A stretch of DNA of 64,000 nucleotides from Variovorax sp. PBL-H6 (lineage in GTDB: Bacteria; Pseudomonadota; Gammaproteobacteria; Burkholderiales; Burkholderiaceae_C), in the NCBI RefSeq assembly GCF_901827155.1, contig NZ_LR594659.1, positions 1,054,001 through 1,118,000 of the forward strand. The letters run 5' to 3'. Below the pieces are notes generated by a model that had not been told where the DNA came from, ran no database searches, and saw only the letters and a program-made list of their open reading frames with translations. Made by a program: the position numbers and the translations under genes. Numbering within the stretch: position 1 is the first letter of the stretch; the number at the start of each line of letters is the position of its first letter. Positions 9,126-18,484 of this stretch are shown here, piece by piece.

Positions 9126-11069
9126 TCATATGCAGGAGTCCCAAGGTGCAGACAGCCGCACGGCCGCGTTGATGATCCCCACCATCGAGTAGGTCTGCGG
9201 GAAGTTGCCCCACATCTCGCCCGTGACCGGGTGGGTGTCTTCCGACAGCAGGCCCAGCGGGTTGCGCGCGGCCAGCATGGTTTCGAAGATCTGCCGCGCC
9301 TCGGCCTTGCGGCCGATCTTGGCGAGGGCGTCGATGCGCCAGAAGGTGCAGATGTTGAAGGCGGTTTCAGGCTTGCCGAAGTCATCGGCCGCTTCATAGC
9401 GGCGCATGTAGGGGCCGTCGCACAGCGACTTCTCCATGGCCTCAACCGTGGAGATGAAGCGCGGGTCGCGCGCGTCGATCAGGCCGACCTCGGTCATCAG
9501 CAGGATGCTCGCATCGAGCTCGTGGCCGCCGAAGCTCTCGGCGAAGGCCTGGCGCTCTTCGCACCAGGACTTGGCGAGGATCTCCTCGCGCATTCGCGAG
9601 GAATGGCCGTGCCAGTAGGCTGCGCGATCCGTCAGGCCCAGCGCGCGCGCCACCTTGGCCAGCCGGTCGCAAGCGGCCCAGCTCATCAGCGCCGAGCTGG
9701 TGTGCACGCGCGCGCGCGTGCGCAGCTCCCACATGCCGGCGTCGGGCGTGCCGTAGACGCGGATCGCCTGCTCGCCCACCGCCTCGAGGTGCGGGAACTC
9801 GGCCACCCCGCCGCGGCTGAGCAGCCGGTGGTCGTGGAAGGCCTGCGAGGCGCCCAGCACGATGTTGCCGTAGACATCGTGCTGGAAATGCTCCTGCGCC
9901 TGGTTGCCCAAACGCACCGGGCCCATGCCGCGGTAGCCGCCGAGGCCCTCGACGAAGGACTCGGGCAGCTCGCGCTCGAGGCCGATGCCGTAGAGCGGCT
10001 GGATGTGCTCGCCGTGCGAACCGATCACCACGTTGGCCAGCCAGCGCAGGTAGTCCTCCATGGTGCCGACTTCGGACAGGCTGTTGAGCGCACGCACCAC
10101 GAAGAAGGCATCGCGCAGCCAGCAGTAGCGATAGTCCCAGTTGCGCTCGCTGCCCGGCGCCTCGGGGATGCTGGTGGTCATCGCGGCCACGATGGCGCCC
10201 GTGTCCTCGTAGAGGGACATCTTGAGCGTGATGGCGGCACGGATCACCGCGTCCTGCCATTCGAAGGGGATCGCGAGCCGCTTGCTCCAGGTGCGCCAGT
10301 AGGCGATGGTCTCCTGCTCGAAGTGGCGCGCCGTGTCGGCGATGCCGTCCATCAGCGTCTCGTCGGCGCCGAGCACGAAGTTGTGCTCGCGCGAGAGCAC
10401 GAAGGGTTGCTTGGAGAGCACGTGCGAGACCGGCGCGTCGGTGTTGAGGCGCAACGCGAAGTCCGGGCCCACGTAGCGGATGTGGTTGCTGCCGCGCGTG
10501 ATCTGCGGCGGCGTGCTGCCCCACTGGAAGCGCGGCGCGAGCGAGACGCGCACCCGCGGCGTGCCCTGGATGGGTTTCACCCGGCGCACCATGGTGAGTG
10601 GCCGGAAGTAGCGCGATCGGCTGTAGAAGCGCGGTGCGAAATCCGTGATTTCCACGCCCTGGCCGGCGCTGTCGAAGAGCTGGGTGCGCAGAACGGCCGT
10701 GTTCGGCTCGTACCACTGCTTGCTGGAGGCGAAGTCCTCGATCTCGATGGCCCAGGCGCTCGCGTCCTCGCCCGTGTGCAGCAGCGCATTGAACACCGGC
10801 TCGCCATCGAAGCGCGGCAGGCAGCACCAGACCACGCGGCCGCGCGCGTCGATCAGCGCGCTGAAGGAACAGTTGCCGATCACGCCGAGATTGAGCGAAG
10901 GATCGGCCGGGGGGCCGAAGCCGCCGCGCGCGGCCGGCCGGGTCACGGCTTGGGGGTGGTCGGCAGGCTTGTCGCTGGCGCTGGCGGCGCCGGCGATCGA
11001 GTCGCCGGCTCGGCTTCGCTGCTGCAGTTCCTCCTCCTTGGGCTCGACCTCTTGAAGGTTTTTTGTCAT
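9126..11069 (-). CDS. Glycoside hydrolase family 15 protein (glucoamylase/trehalase-like)
   Basis: A 647-residue cytosolic protein with an N-terminal beta-sandwich domain and a C-terminal (alpha/alpha)6 barrel of GH15. Signature segments include NWDYRYCWLRDAFFVVRALN, LGGYRGMGPVRLGNQAQEHFQHDVYGN and the C-terminal GNFPQTYSMVGIINAAVRL. GH15 members cut alpha-glucosidic bonds, and some bacterial ones hydrolyse trehalose. Placement between otsB and otsA (4-bp ATGA overlap with otsB) suggests trehalose turnover or control of alpha-glucan supply. The first ~45 residues are charged and low-complexity. Confidence 0.9.
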   Translation of the reverse strand: MTKNLQEVEPKEEELQQRSRAGDSIAGAASASDKPADHPQAVTRPAARGGFGPPADPSLNLGVIGNCSFSALIDARGRVVWCCLPRFDGEPVFNALLHTGEDASAWAIEIEDFASSKQWYEPNTAVLRTQLFDSAGQGVEITDFAPRFYSRSRYFRPLTMVRRVKPIQGTPRVRVSLAPRFQWGSTPPQITRGSNHIRYVGPDFALRLNTDAPVSHVLSKQPFVLSREHNFVLGADETLMDGIADTARHFEQETIAYWRTWSKRLAIPFEWQDAVIRAAITLKMSLYEDTGAIVAAMTTSIPEAPGSERNWDYRYCWLRDAFFVVRALNSLSEVGTMEDYLRWLANVVIGSHGEHIQPLYGIGLERELPESFVEGLGGYRGMGPVRLGNQAQEHFQHDVYGNIVLGASQAFHDHRLLSRGGVAEFPHLEAVGEQAIRVYGTPDAGMWELRTRARVHTSSALMSWAACDRLAKVARALGLTDRAAYWHGHSSRMREEILAKSWCEERQAFAESFGGHELDASILLMTEVGLIDARDPRFISTVEAMEKSLCDGPYMRRYEAADDFGKPETAFNICTFWRIDALAKIGRKAEARQIFETMLAARNPLGLLSEDTHPVTGEMWGNFPQTYSMVGIINAAVRLSAPWDSCI

Positions 11070-11839
11070 GCGGGTTTTCCTTGGGTGCCGGACGGCGTGT
11101 CAGCCAGCAGTTTGCGGGCTTCGACCAGCCATTCGAACACGGCGAGCGGGGAATCCAGCCGGTGCAACGCCAGGCTGGGGCCCGATCCGACCTTGATGGC
11201 CACGCCGCCGCGCGGCTGCACGACGGCAAACCCGCTTTCGTCGGTGGTGTCGTCGCCGGCGAAGACCGGCGTGCGGCCGGCAAACGGCGCCTCCCGCATG
11301 AAGGCGTCGATCGCGATTCCCTTGTTGACGCCGGAGGGCTTGACCTCGAACACGAACTTGCCGTGCATCAGCTCCAGCTGCGGCTGGTCGGTGATGGTGC
11401 GCAGCAGGGCATCGCGGCACACCGCCTCGAGCTGCGGTGCGAGCCGGTAGTGGAGTGCGATCGCAGCGTGCTTGCGTTCCACCAGAAGGCCTTCGTAGAT
11501 GCGGGCCAGTTCGTTGGCCGTTTCCAGCACGTCGGTCAGATCGGGCGGGCGCTGCTCCTGCATCTCGCCTTCGGCATCGCGGCGCTGCACGCCGTGCTCG
11601 CCGGCGGCGGGCAGGCGCAGCGGCGCGAGAAAGCGGTCGAGCACGTCGATCTGCCGGCCGGAGACCACCGCCAGCGCGCCGCCCAGCAGGTCATGCAGGT
11701 CGCTGAGCAGCGGGACCAGGGCGCTGGGCACCTGGATCGCCTCCGGCGTCTCGGCGATCGCCACCAGCGTGCCGTCGAAGTCGAGGAAGAGCGCGGCGTC
11801 ATGGTTGAGGTGGGGGGGCATCTGCATGGGGAAAACCAT
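11066..11839 (-). CDS. otsB: Trehalose-6-phosphate phosphatase
   Basis: A HAD-superfamily phosphatase of 257 residues that dephosphorylates trehalose-6-phosphate. Motif I is LFLDFDGTLVAI near the N-terminus, and the distal Mg site is TPVFAGDDTTDESGFAVV. The ATG at 11839 is chosen because GGAG lies six bases upstream; the frame stays open to 11935 without OtsB character. It is the first gene of the trehalose operon and overlaps the GH15 start by 4 bp, implying translational coupling. Confidence 0.94.
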   Translation of the reverse strand: MVFPMQMPPHLNHDAALFLDFDGTLVAIAETPEAIQVPSALVPLLSDLHDLLGGALAVVSGRQIDVLDRFLAPLRLPAAGEHGVQRRDAEGEMQEQRPPDLTDVLETANELARIYEGLLVERKHAAIALHYRLAPQLEAVCRDALLRTITDQPQLELMHGKFVFEVKPSGVNKGIAIDAFMREAPFAGRTPVFAGDDTTDESGFAVVQPRGGVAIKVGSGPSLALHRLDSPLAVFEWLVEARKLLADTPSGTQGKPA

Positions 11840-11948
11840 AGCAGACTCCGCGAGCCAGGGGGGACGGCAAGAAACCAATTCAATTGAAACAACGCGGGCG
11901 CGGTGGGCTGCATCGATCTGCCCGTGTGCGCGCAACTCCTATCCGGGT

Positions 11949-13205
11949 TCAGGGCGGGAGCGCGAGAGCCTCTGCCACGGCCGTCACGCGGGCCCGGGCG
12001 ATACTTTCGGCGATCTTCGTTCCGGCCGCGCCCTCGGCCTGCGCCTGCGCTGCGATCGGCGCGGTTGCCACCGACCGCGCGGCCGCCAGCGCTGCCCGCA
12101 GGCGTTCCCGCTGCGGGTACGGCCGCTCTTCCATCCCCAGCCGCCCGCGCGCGTCGCATTCGCAGGCCAGAAGCGCCTGCTCGAAGCGCGCCGGCTTTCT
12201 GAATGCGTCGCAGCGCTCGAGCAGCCGCACCAACGCCAGCGCGCCGAATTCGCCGCTGCGGTGGATGTTGCCGTGCTCTCGCGCCACCACCTCCGCAAGT
12301 TCGCGCAGCTCCACCGGCACGCGCCAGCGCTCGCAGACCTCGCGCAGCAGGCCCACGCTGCGCTGTTCGTGGCCGATGTGGCGCGGCAGCACCTCCGCCG
12401 GCGTGGTGCCCTTGCCGAGGTCGTGCACCAGGCAGGCGAAGCGCACCGGGAGCGGTGCGTCCAGGCGTGCTGCCATGTCCAGCACCATCATCAGGTGCCG
12501 GCCAGTGTCGACCTCGGGATGATGGGCCTCGGGCTGGGGCACGCCCCAGAGCCGATCCACCTCGGGCAGCAGCACGGCGAGGGCGCCGCATTCGCGCAGC
12601 AGCTCGAACATGCGCGAGGGCTTGGCTTCCATGAGGCCGCGAGCGAGTTCCTGCCAGACGCGCTCGGGCACCAGTGCATCGGCCTCGCCTGCAGCGATCA
12701 TCTCGCGCATCAGCGACATGGTTTCGAGCGCAATGCGGAAGTCGGCGAAGCGCGCGGCGAAACGCGCGACGCGCAGGATGCGCACCGGGTCCTCGCGGAA
12801 GGCATCGGTCACGTGGCGCAGCACCTTCTCGCGAAGGTCGCGCCGGCCATCGAAGGGGTCCACCACATGCGCGAGGTCCAGCGTGGCGCCGGCCTTGCCG
12901 GACGGCAGCGCGATGGCGTTGACCGTGAGGTCGCGCCGCGCGAGGTCCTGCTCCAGCGTCACCTCCGGCGACGCATGGACGACGAAGCCGCGGTAGCCGG
13001 GCGCGCTCTTGCGCTCGGTGCGGGCCAGCGCGTACTCCTCGCGGGTCTCGGGGTGCAGGAAAACGGGGAAATCGCGGCCGACGGGCAGGTAGCCTTGCGC
13101 GGTCATTTCCTCGGGCGTGGCGCCGACCACGACCCAGTCGCGGTCGCTTCCGGGACGGCCCAGCAGGGCATCGCGGATGGCGCCGCCGACGAGGTAGGTT
13201 TGCAT
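11949..13205 (-). CDS. cca: Multifunctional CCA-adding enzyme with HD domain
   Basis: This adds or repairs the 3' CCA of tRNA. The 418 residues show the class II nucleotidyltransferase start MQTYLVGGAIRDALLG with the catalytic DRD (SDRDWVVVG), a DLARRDLTVNAIA motif, and a C-terminal HD phosphohydrolase domain (FACLVHDLGKGTTP) as in the multifunctional proteobacterial form with 2'-nucleotidase/phosphodiesterase activity. It is upstream of otsB on the same strand, separated by about 110 bp. Confidence 0.96.
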   Translation of the reverse strand: MQTYLVGGAIRDALLGRPGSDRDWVVVGATPEEMTAQGYLPVGRDFPVFLHPETREEYALARTERKSAPGYRGFVVHASPEVTLEQDLARRDLTVNAIALPSGKAGATLDLAHVVDPFDGRRDLREKVLRHVTDAFREDPVRILRVARFAARFADFRIALETMSLMREMIAAGEADALVPERVWQELARGLMEAKPSRMFELLRECGALAVLLPEVDRLWGVPQPEAHHPEVDTGRHLMMVLDMAARLDAPLPVRFACLVHDLGKGTTPAEVLPRHIGHEQRSVGLLREVCERWRVPVELRELAEVVAREHGNIHRSGEFGALALVRLLERCDAFRKPARFEQALLACECDARGRLGMEERPYPQRERLRAALAAARSVATAPIAAQAQAEGAAGTKIAESIARARVTAVAEALALPP

Positions 13206-13294
13206 GCGCCTCAGTTTAGGTGCTGCGGCGTCACGCGAGCTGTCGAGAGAAAGCGGACATCGGTACGCGCAATACGCGAGATGTCCGTGTTCTT

Positions 13295-13978
13295 TCAGCC
13301 AGTGATGCGGTAGGGCTCGTCCATGACGACGAAGCGCTTCTCGACCAACGCCTCCTCGATCCAGGCCTTGACGCCAGGCAATTGCTGCACGCGCTCGATG
13401 TAGGTGGCGATCCCGGCGGGCACCGGCAGGCCGAAGGTCTTGATGCGCACCCCGACCGGTGCGAAGTACGCGTCAGCGATGCCGAACGCGCCGAACAGCA
13501 TCGGCCCGCCATGCGCTTCCAGCAGGCCGCTCCACATCTGCACGATGCGCGCGAGGTCGGCGCGCACCTGCGGCTGGTCCCGAAGGATGATCTTGCCCTG
13601 CACGCGCAGGTCGGCCTCGATGTTCATGCCGCAGTGGGTGCGCAGCGCGGCGAAGCCCGCGTGCATCTCGGCGCAGACGCTGCGCGCATGCGCGCGGAGG
13701 GCCTTGTCGCGCGGCCAGAGGGCGTGGTCAGGGTGGGTCTCGGCGAGGTACTCGCAGATCGCCAGCGTGTCGTAGACGACGATCTCGCCGTCGACCAGCA
13801 CGGGCACGCGGCCGGCCGGGTTCAAGGCCCCGATGGTCTTCTTGAAGTGCGAGTCGGCATCGAAGGAGTCGAAGGGCACCATCACCTCCTGGAAGTCGAT
13901 TCCGGCCTCCTTCATGAGCACCCACGGACGCATCGACCAGGACGAGTAGTTCTTGTTGCCGATGTAGAGCTTGAGCAT
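13295..13978 (-). CDS. Glutathione S-transferase family protein
   Basis: A 227-residue GST. The N-terminal thioredoxin-fold domain MLKLYIGNKNYSSWSMRPWVLM carries the catalytic Ser region and the glutathione-binding GRVPVLVDGEIVVYDTLAICEYLAE; an all-alpha domain follows. Such proteins conjugate or isomerise electrophiles in the cytosol; the substrate is not predictable. No operon partner is evident. Confidence 0.9.
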   Translation of the reverse strand: MLKLYIGNKNYSSWSMRPWVLMKEAGIDFQEVMVPFDSFDADSHFKKTIGALNPAGRVPVLVDGEIVVYDTLAICEYLAETHPDHALWPRDKALRAHARSVCAEMHAGFAALRTHCGMNIEADLRVQGKIILRDQPQVRADLARIVQMWSGLLEAHGGPMLFGAFGIADAYFAPVGVRIKTFGLPVPAGIATYIERVQQLPGVKAWIEEALVEKRFVVMDEPYRITG

Positions 13979-14064
13979 GCGATCTCCGGTTTTTGCTGGA
14001 AAAGGCTGCGATGCTAGTGCCCGGCCGCCGGGCGATTGATGCTGAAGTCGCGTGGAATTGATGC

Positions 14065-14634
14065 TCAGCGCCTGCCCGCGTCGTCGTCGCCCTCATCGCT
14101 GCCCGGCGGAGCGAACTTGCGTTTGCCGTCGCGCCCTGGCTGCGGGCCGGCCGCGCCTTCATCCGCCTTCACCACATGCGGCACCAGCGAGAGCACGGCC
14201 AGTGCGAGCAGGGTGCTGAGCACCGCCGTCACCTCGCGGCCGAGACCGCAGGCCATCCCGATGGCGGCCGTCATCCAGAGGCCGGCCGCGGTGGTCAGGC
14301 CCTGCACATGCCGCTCGTCGCGGCCCTGCTTGAGGATCGTGCCGGCACAAAGGAACCCCACACCCGCCACCAGGCCCTGGATCACGCGGCTCATGTCGGC
14401 GGGCTCGATGCCTGTCTGCTGCGGGATGAGCACGAAGAGCGCCGAACCGATCGCCACCAGCATGTGGGTGCGCACGCCGGCCGCCTTGCCCTGCTGCTCA
14501 CGCTCGAAGCCGAGCACGAATCCCAGCACCGAGGCCAGCACCAGGCGCACCGCGATGCGGGTGAGCTGGGCGACATCGCCCACGTCCGAGAACTCGGCCG
14601 CGACCGTGGCTGCGATTTGATCCCACCAGGTCAT
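14065..14634 (-). CDS. MgtC/SapB family membrane protein
   Basis: A 189-residue protein with four to five transmembrane helices. The conserved MgtC core is LGFVLGFEREQQGKAAGVRTHMLVAIGSALFVLI and VIQGLVAGVGFLCAGTILKQGRDERHVQGLTTAAGLWMTAAIGMACGLG. The family is linked to magnesium limitation and F-ATPase control in pathogens; in environmental bacteria the role is unclear. The C-terminus is a short charged tail rather than the cytosolic domain of long MgtC forms. Confidence 0.9.
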   Translation of the reverse strand: MTWWDQIAATVAAEFSDVGDVAQLTRIAVRLVLASVLGFVLGFEREQQGKAAGVRTHMLVAIGSALFVLIPQQTGIEPADMSRVIQGLVAGVGFLCAGTILKQGRDERHVQGLTTAAGLWMTAAIGMACGLGREVTAVLSTLLALAVLSLVPHVVKADEGAAGPQPGRDGKRKFAPPGSDEGDDDAGRR

Positions 14635-14682
14635 TCGACGACCTTCCCGGGGCTTGTCACTTCGTGTACTTCCGGGCCACGC

Positions 14683-16704
14683 TCAGGGCAGGTCCTTGCT
14701 GGGCTCGGGCTCGGCGGCGTCGCGCGGACCCACGGTGCCGAGGCGGTCCTTGAGCGACTGTGGACGGCCGGTGATCAGGGCCGCGTAGTTGGTGGTGTTG
14801 GCCAGCACCTTCTTGACGTAGTCGCGGGTTTCGTTGAAGGGCACGTTCTCGGCCCAGATCGCCGCCTCCACCACCGGGCCATTGCGCCAGTTGCGCGGCC
14901 GGCCCGGGCCGGCGTTGTAGGCCGCGGCAGCCAGCGCCATGGAGCCGTCGAAGTCGTCGAGCGCGAGCTTGAGGTAGTTGGTGCCGATAGTGATGTTGGT
15001 GTCGCGGTCGGTGATCTGGCCGGGCGTGAAGCCGGAGAGGCCGATCTTGCGCGCGGTCCAGCGCGCCGTGGCGGGCATCACCTGCATCAGGCCCGAGGCG
15101 CCGACGCCGGAGCGCGCGTCCATGATGAAGCGGCTCTCCTGGCGGATCAGGCCGTAGACGTAAGCGGGGTCGAGGCCGATCTCCACGCTCTTGGCAACGA
15201 CCGTTTCGCGGAAGGGCATGGGATAGCGCTGCTCGACGTCGATCATGCCCTTGGTGCGCTCGCTCGTGTTGATGCAGCGGTCCCAGACCTCGCGCTGGCA
15301 GGCGAGGTCCGCGGCGGCGAGCAGCTCGCGGTCGCCCATGCCGCCCTTGTCGTGCAGGTTGGTCGCGTAATTCCACTCGCGCACGCCTTCGGAACGAAGG
15401 CCGATCTCGATCGCGTACAGCGCGCGGGCCAGCGCCGGATTGCTGCGCGCTGCCGCCTTCTCCTCGAGCGTGAGCGGCGCGGGACGCGTCGGCACGCTAG
15501 CGCGCTGGCCCAGCTCCTCCAGCGCCAGCAGCTCGTAGAAGCCGCGGGTGCCGGCAATGCTCTCGTACAGCGTGCGTGCCTCGGCCCGGCGCTCGTCACC
15601 GCCCTGCGCCTGCAGGGCGCGCGCCTTCCAGTACACCCAGGTCGGGTCTTCCTGGGTCGATTCGCTCATGGCGGCAATGGCGGTGCGCACTTCCTTCCAG
15701 TTGCCGCTGCGCAGGGCGGCGCGGGCCTTCCAGGCGAGCATGTCGTCGGACAGGTCGGCGTTCTTGGTGACGTGGGCGAAGGCACCGCCGGCGGCCGGCG
15801 AGAGCTTCACCGCGTATTGGCGGCCGATTGCGCCCCAGACCCAGTTGCGTTCCTCGGGCGAGAGCATCACGCTCCATTTGCTCTCGAGCTGGGAGGCGGC
15901 CATGTCCGGGTCGGCGATGGTCATCTTGATGAGCGCCAGCACCACCAGCTCGCGCCGCGCCTTGCCCGGTGCCACGCCACGGCCGGCCAGGAACTTGGCC
16001 ATGCTGGCATTGAGCTCGTCGAACTGCGGGACCGCATCGGGCGCGGCCAGCAGCACTGCGGCGCGTGCAGCCTGCGGGCGGTTTGCCTCGACTGCCAGCC
16101 GCGCCTTCTTCCAGGCGTCATTGGGCGACATCATGCGTGCCGAGATCATGCGGTCGGCCGCGCTCAGGCAGCCGTCGTCGAGCTCGCGCTGGCCCAGCCA
16201 ATTGCGGCGCACCTCGGCGGCTTGTTCGGCGGTGGGGCTGCCCGAGCGCAGCGCCGCGACGAGCACGGCGTAGCAGCGCACCTGGGCATCGTCCTTCATG
16301 CGGTACGCCGGGTGCAGTGCGGCGAAGCCATCCCAGTCACGGCGCTGGCCGAGCAGGATGAGCCAGTCGTTGCGCAGGCGGTCCTCCTGGTAGGTGCCGG
16401 CGTAGCGCGTGAGGAAGTCCTGCACCTCCGAGGGACTGGCTTCATCGAGGCGCGCCTTGAGCTCCCAATACGCTGCCCACGGCTCGAGCAGGTGACCGCG
16501 GGCCTGCGGCAACAGGGCAGACAGGCGGGCCTTGTCGCCGCGCTGCGCAGTCTGCTTCATCTGCACGATCACGTCGTCGCTTCCGTTCTGCGCGTGTGCC
16601 GGCTGCAGCCATGCCGCGGCGGCGAATGCGAGCGAAAGAAGAAGGGTGGGAAAGGGGGCGCGAGGACGACTGCGCGCAGGTGACAAAATGCTTGCGAACT
16701 GCAT
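14683..16704 (-). CDS. slt: Soluble lytic murein transglycosylase
   Basis: A 673-residue periplasmic enzyme that cleaves peptidoglycan glycan strands with formation of 1,6-anhydro ends. It has a signal peptide ending near AWLQPAHAQ, a long superhelical alpha domain, and a C-terminal Slt catalytic domain with the family motif around GLIRQESRFIMDARSGVGASGLMQVMPATA (E of QESRF as catalytic acid), then NITIGTNYLKLAL and AAAAYNAGPGRPRNW. Its start is only 9 bp from the divergent start of the 5-formyl-THF cyclo-ligase gene, so each promoter must lie inside the other gene's 5' coding sequence. Confidence 0.94.
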   Translation of the reverse strand: MQFASILSPARSRPRAPFPTLLLSLAFAAAAWLQPAHAQNGSDDVIVQMKQTAQRGDKARLSALLPQARGHLLEPWAAYWELKARLDEASPSEVQDFLTRYAGTYQEDRLRNDWLILLGQRRDWDGFAALHPAYRMKDDAQVRCYAVLVAALRSGSPTAEQAAEVRRNWLGQRELDDGCLSAADRMISARMMSPNDAWKKARLAVEANRPQAARAAVLLAAPDAVPQFDELNASMAKFLAGRGVAPGKARRELVVLALIKMTIADPDMAASQLESKWSVMLSPEERNWVWGAIGRQYAVKLSPAAGGAFAHVTKNADLSDDMLAWKARAALRSGNWKEVRTAIAAMSESTQEDPTWVYWKARALQAQGGDERRAEARTLYESIAGTRGFYELLALEELGQRASVPTRPAPLTLEEKAAARSNPALARALYAIEIGLRSEGVREWNYATNLHDKGGMGDRELLAAADLACQREVWDRCINTSERTKGMIDVEQRYPMPFRETVVAKSVEIGLDPAYVYGLIRQESRFIMDARSGVGASGLMQVMPATARWTARKIGLSGFTPGQITDRDTNITIGTNYLKLALDDFDGSMALAAAAYNAGPGRPRNWRNGPVVEAAIWAENVPFNETRDYVKKVLANTTNYAALITGRPQSLKDRLGTVGPRDAAEPEPSKDLP

Positions 16705-16713
16705 CGGGGCATT

Positions 16714-17331
16714 ATGGACAAGTCAAAGGGCGCCGACACCTCGGCAACTGCCAACTTTCTCAAGCAACAGCTGCGTTCTGCACTTGTTGCGCAGCGGCTT
16801 GCCCTGCCCGACCGGCTGGCGCGCGCCGACTTGCTGCAGCGGGTGATGCGGATCTGGCTGGTGGGCCGGCCCGACACGGTGATCGGCGCCTACTGGCCGA
16901 TCAAGGGCGAGTTCGATCCGCTGCCGGCGCTGCACCGCTGGAAGGAAGACGGCGAGTTGCAGGGCGAGCCGCAGCGCCGCCGCATCGGCCTGCCGGTCAT
17001 GAACAAGGTGCACAAGACCTTGACCTTCCATGCCTGGCACCCTGGCTGCCCCATGGAAGAGGACGCCTTCGGAATCCCGAAGCCGAAGGACACCGAGCTG
17101 ATCGTGCCCACGCTGCTCTTCGTGCCCTGCGTCGGCTACAGCGCCGGCGGCTACCGGCTCGGTTACGGCGGCGGCTTTTACGACCGGACGCTGGCGGCGC
17201 TGGAGCCCCGGCCCTTCACCGTCGGGCTGGGCTTCACCAACGGCTTTCTCGAGGACTTCGAGCCGGAGCCGCATGACCTGCCACTGGACGCGATCCTCAA
17301 CGACAACGGGGTGGTCTGGCCGGTGGGTTGA
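16714..17331 (+). CDS. 5-formyltetrahydrofolate cyclo-ligase
   Basis: This cytosolic enzyme converts 5-formyl-THF to 5,10-methenyl-THF using ATP. The 205 residues include KQQLRSALVAQRLALP at the N-terminus, TVIGAYWPIKGEFDPLP, and the phosphate-binding C-terminal motif YSAGGYRLGYGGGFYDRTLA, diagnostic of the family. The start at 16714 is supported by normal family length. It is divergent from slt with almost no intergenic DNA. Confidence 0.93.
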   Translation: MDKSKGADTSATANFLKQQLRSALVAQRLALPDRLARADLLQRVMRIWLVGRPDTVIGAYWPIKGEFDPLPALHRWKEDGELQGEPQRRRIGLPVMNKVHKTLTFHAWHPGCPMEEDAFGIPKPKDTELIVPTLLFVPCVGYSAGGYRLGYGGGFYDRTLAALEPRPFTVGLGFTNGFLEDFEPEPHDLPLDAILNDNGVVWPVG

Positions 17332-17351
17332 ATCGCCGCTTGCCGGCTCCT

Positions 17352-18335
17352 TCAGTCGAACTGATCCACGGTATCGGGGTCGGGCACCTCCCCGATGGTC
17401 TCTCGCGTGGTGGCCGCCTGCGCCTCCAGCCAGTCGCGAAAGGCCTGGATCTCGGGCCGCTGGGCGCTGCGCGGGCCGACGATCAGCCAATAGGCCATGG
17501 GTGAATCCATGCGGTGCTGCGGCAGCACCTCCACCAGGTCGCCGTTGGCCAGGCTCTCGGCAATCAGCGAGCTGCGCGCCAGCACCACGCCTTGGCCGGT
17601 GAGCGCGGCCTGCACCATCTGGTAGGCGTAATTGAAGTAGAGCCAGCGCCTGGGCTGCGCGCGCTGCAGGTCGTTCACCTCGAACCAACGACGCCAGGTC
17701 AGCCATTCGAGGTGCGTGCGGTGCGCGTCGCCGGCCTCGATCAGCGCGAAACGCGCAATGTCTGCCGGCGTCTTGATCGGTGGGTTGCTCTTGATCAGCC
17801 ACGGGCTGGCCACGGGCGTGAGGTTCTCGCCGAACAGGCGTATCGACCCCGCCGGCATGTTCTCGCCGGGCCCATAGCGCAGGGCGATGTCGATGTCAGC
17901 GAGGTCCAGGTCCAGCGCCGAATCGCTCGCGTCGATGCGGATGTCGATTTCGGGGTTGTCGCGCTGGAAGGCTTCCAGCCGCGGGATCAGCCACATCGAG
18001 GCAAATGAGGCGAAGGTGGTGAGCGAGACGCTCTTGCGCCCCGCGCTTTGCCGGATCTGGCGCACCGCGCCGTCGATGCGCGGCAGCGCCTGCTGCACCG
18101 ACAGCAGCAGCTGGGCGCCGGCGCTGGTGAGCTCGACGGCGCGCGTATGCCGCAGGAACAGGCCGACGCCCACCTCTTCTTCCAGCGACTGGATCTGCCG
18201 GCTGACGGCGGATTGAGTCAGCGCCATCTCTTCGGCGGCGGCCCGGAAGTTCAGGTGGCGGGCCACCGCCTCGAAGGCGCGCAGGTGGCCGGCGGAGATC
18301 GGGCGGGAGCGCAGGTGGGTCTGGGAATGCTGCAT
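17352..18335 (-). CDS. LysR family regulator, GcvA-like
   Basis: A 327-residue LysR regulator of the GcvA subgroup. The DNA-binding domain is PISAGHLRAFEAVARHLNFRAAAEEMALTQSAVSRQIQSLEEEVG, and the effector domain contains TTFASFASMWLIPRLEAFQRDNPEIDIRIDASD, as in GcvA/AmpR relatives. It is divergent from the second DUF2917 gene (18485), which may be its target. Confidence 0.9.
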   Translation of the reverse strand: MQHSQTHLRSRPISAGHLRAFEAVARHLNFRAAAEEMALTQSAVSRQIQSLEEEVGVGLFLRHTRAVELTSAGAQLLLSVQQALPRIDGAVRQIRQSAGRKSVSLTTFASFASMWLIPRLEAFQRDNPEIDIRIDASDSALDLDLADIDIALRYGPGENMPAGSIRLFGENLTPVASPWLIKSNPPIKTPADIARFALIEAGDAHRTHLEWLTWRRWFEVNDLQRAQPRRWLYFNYAYQMVQAALTGQGVVLARSSLIAESLANGDLVEVLPQHRMDSPMAYWLIVGPRSAQRPEIQAFRDWLEAQAATTRETIGEVPDPDTVDQFD

Positions 18336-18484
18336 GGCGATGGGGCCGCGGTCCGCGGATTGATGCGAAAGCGGAATCAGTAGAGTACCGCGTTTTCATT
18401 GGACCGCGACCGAGCCAGCGTCGATCATTCATTCCCGAAGCGCGCCATTGCGCTGACGAAGAAACCCTCTTCCAGGAGCTCCTC

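Noticed and set aside
9231..11450. 739-codon open frame on the plus strand
   Set aside because: Antisense to the GH15 and otsB genes; Arg/Gly/Ala-rich composition typical of the shadow of a high-GC gene, no motifs.
14176..16683. 835-codon open frame on the plus strand
   Set aside because: Antisense to slt and mgtC; His/Arg-rich shadow without domains, while slt has clear catalytic motifs.
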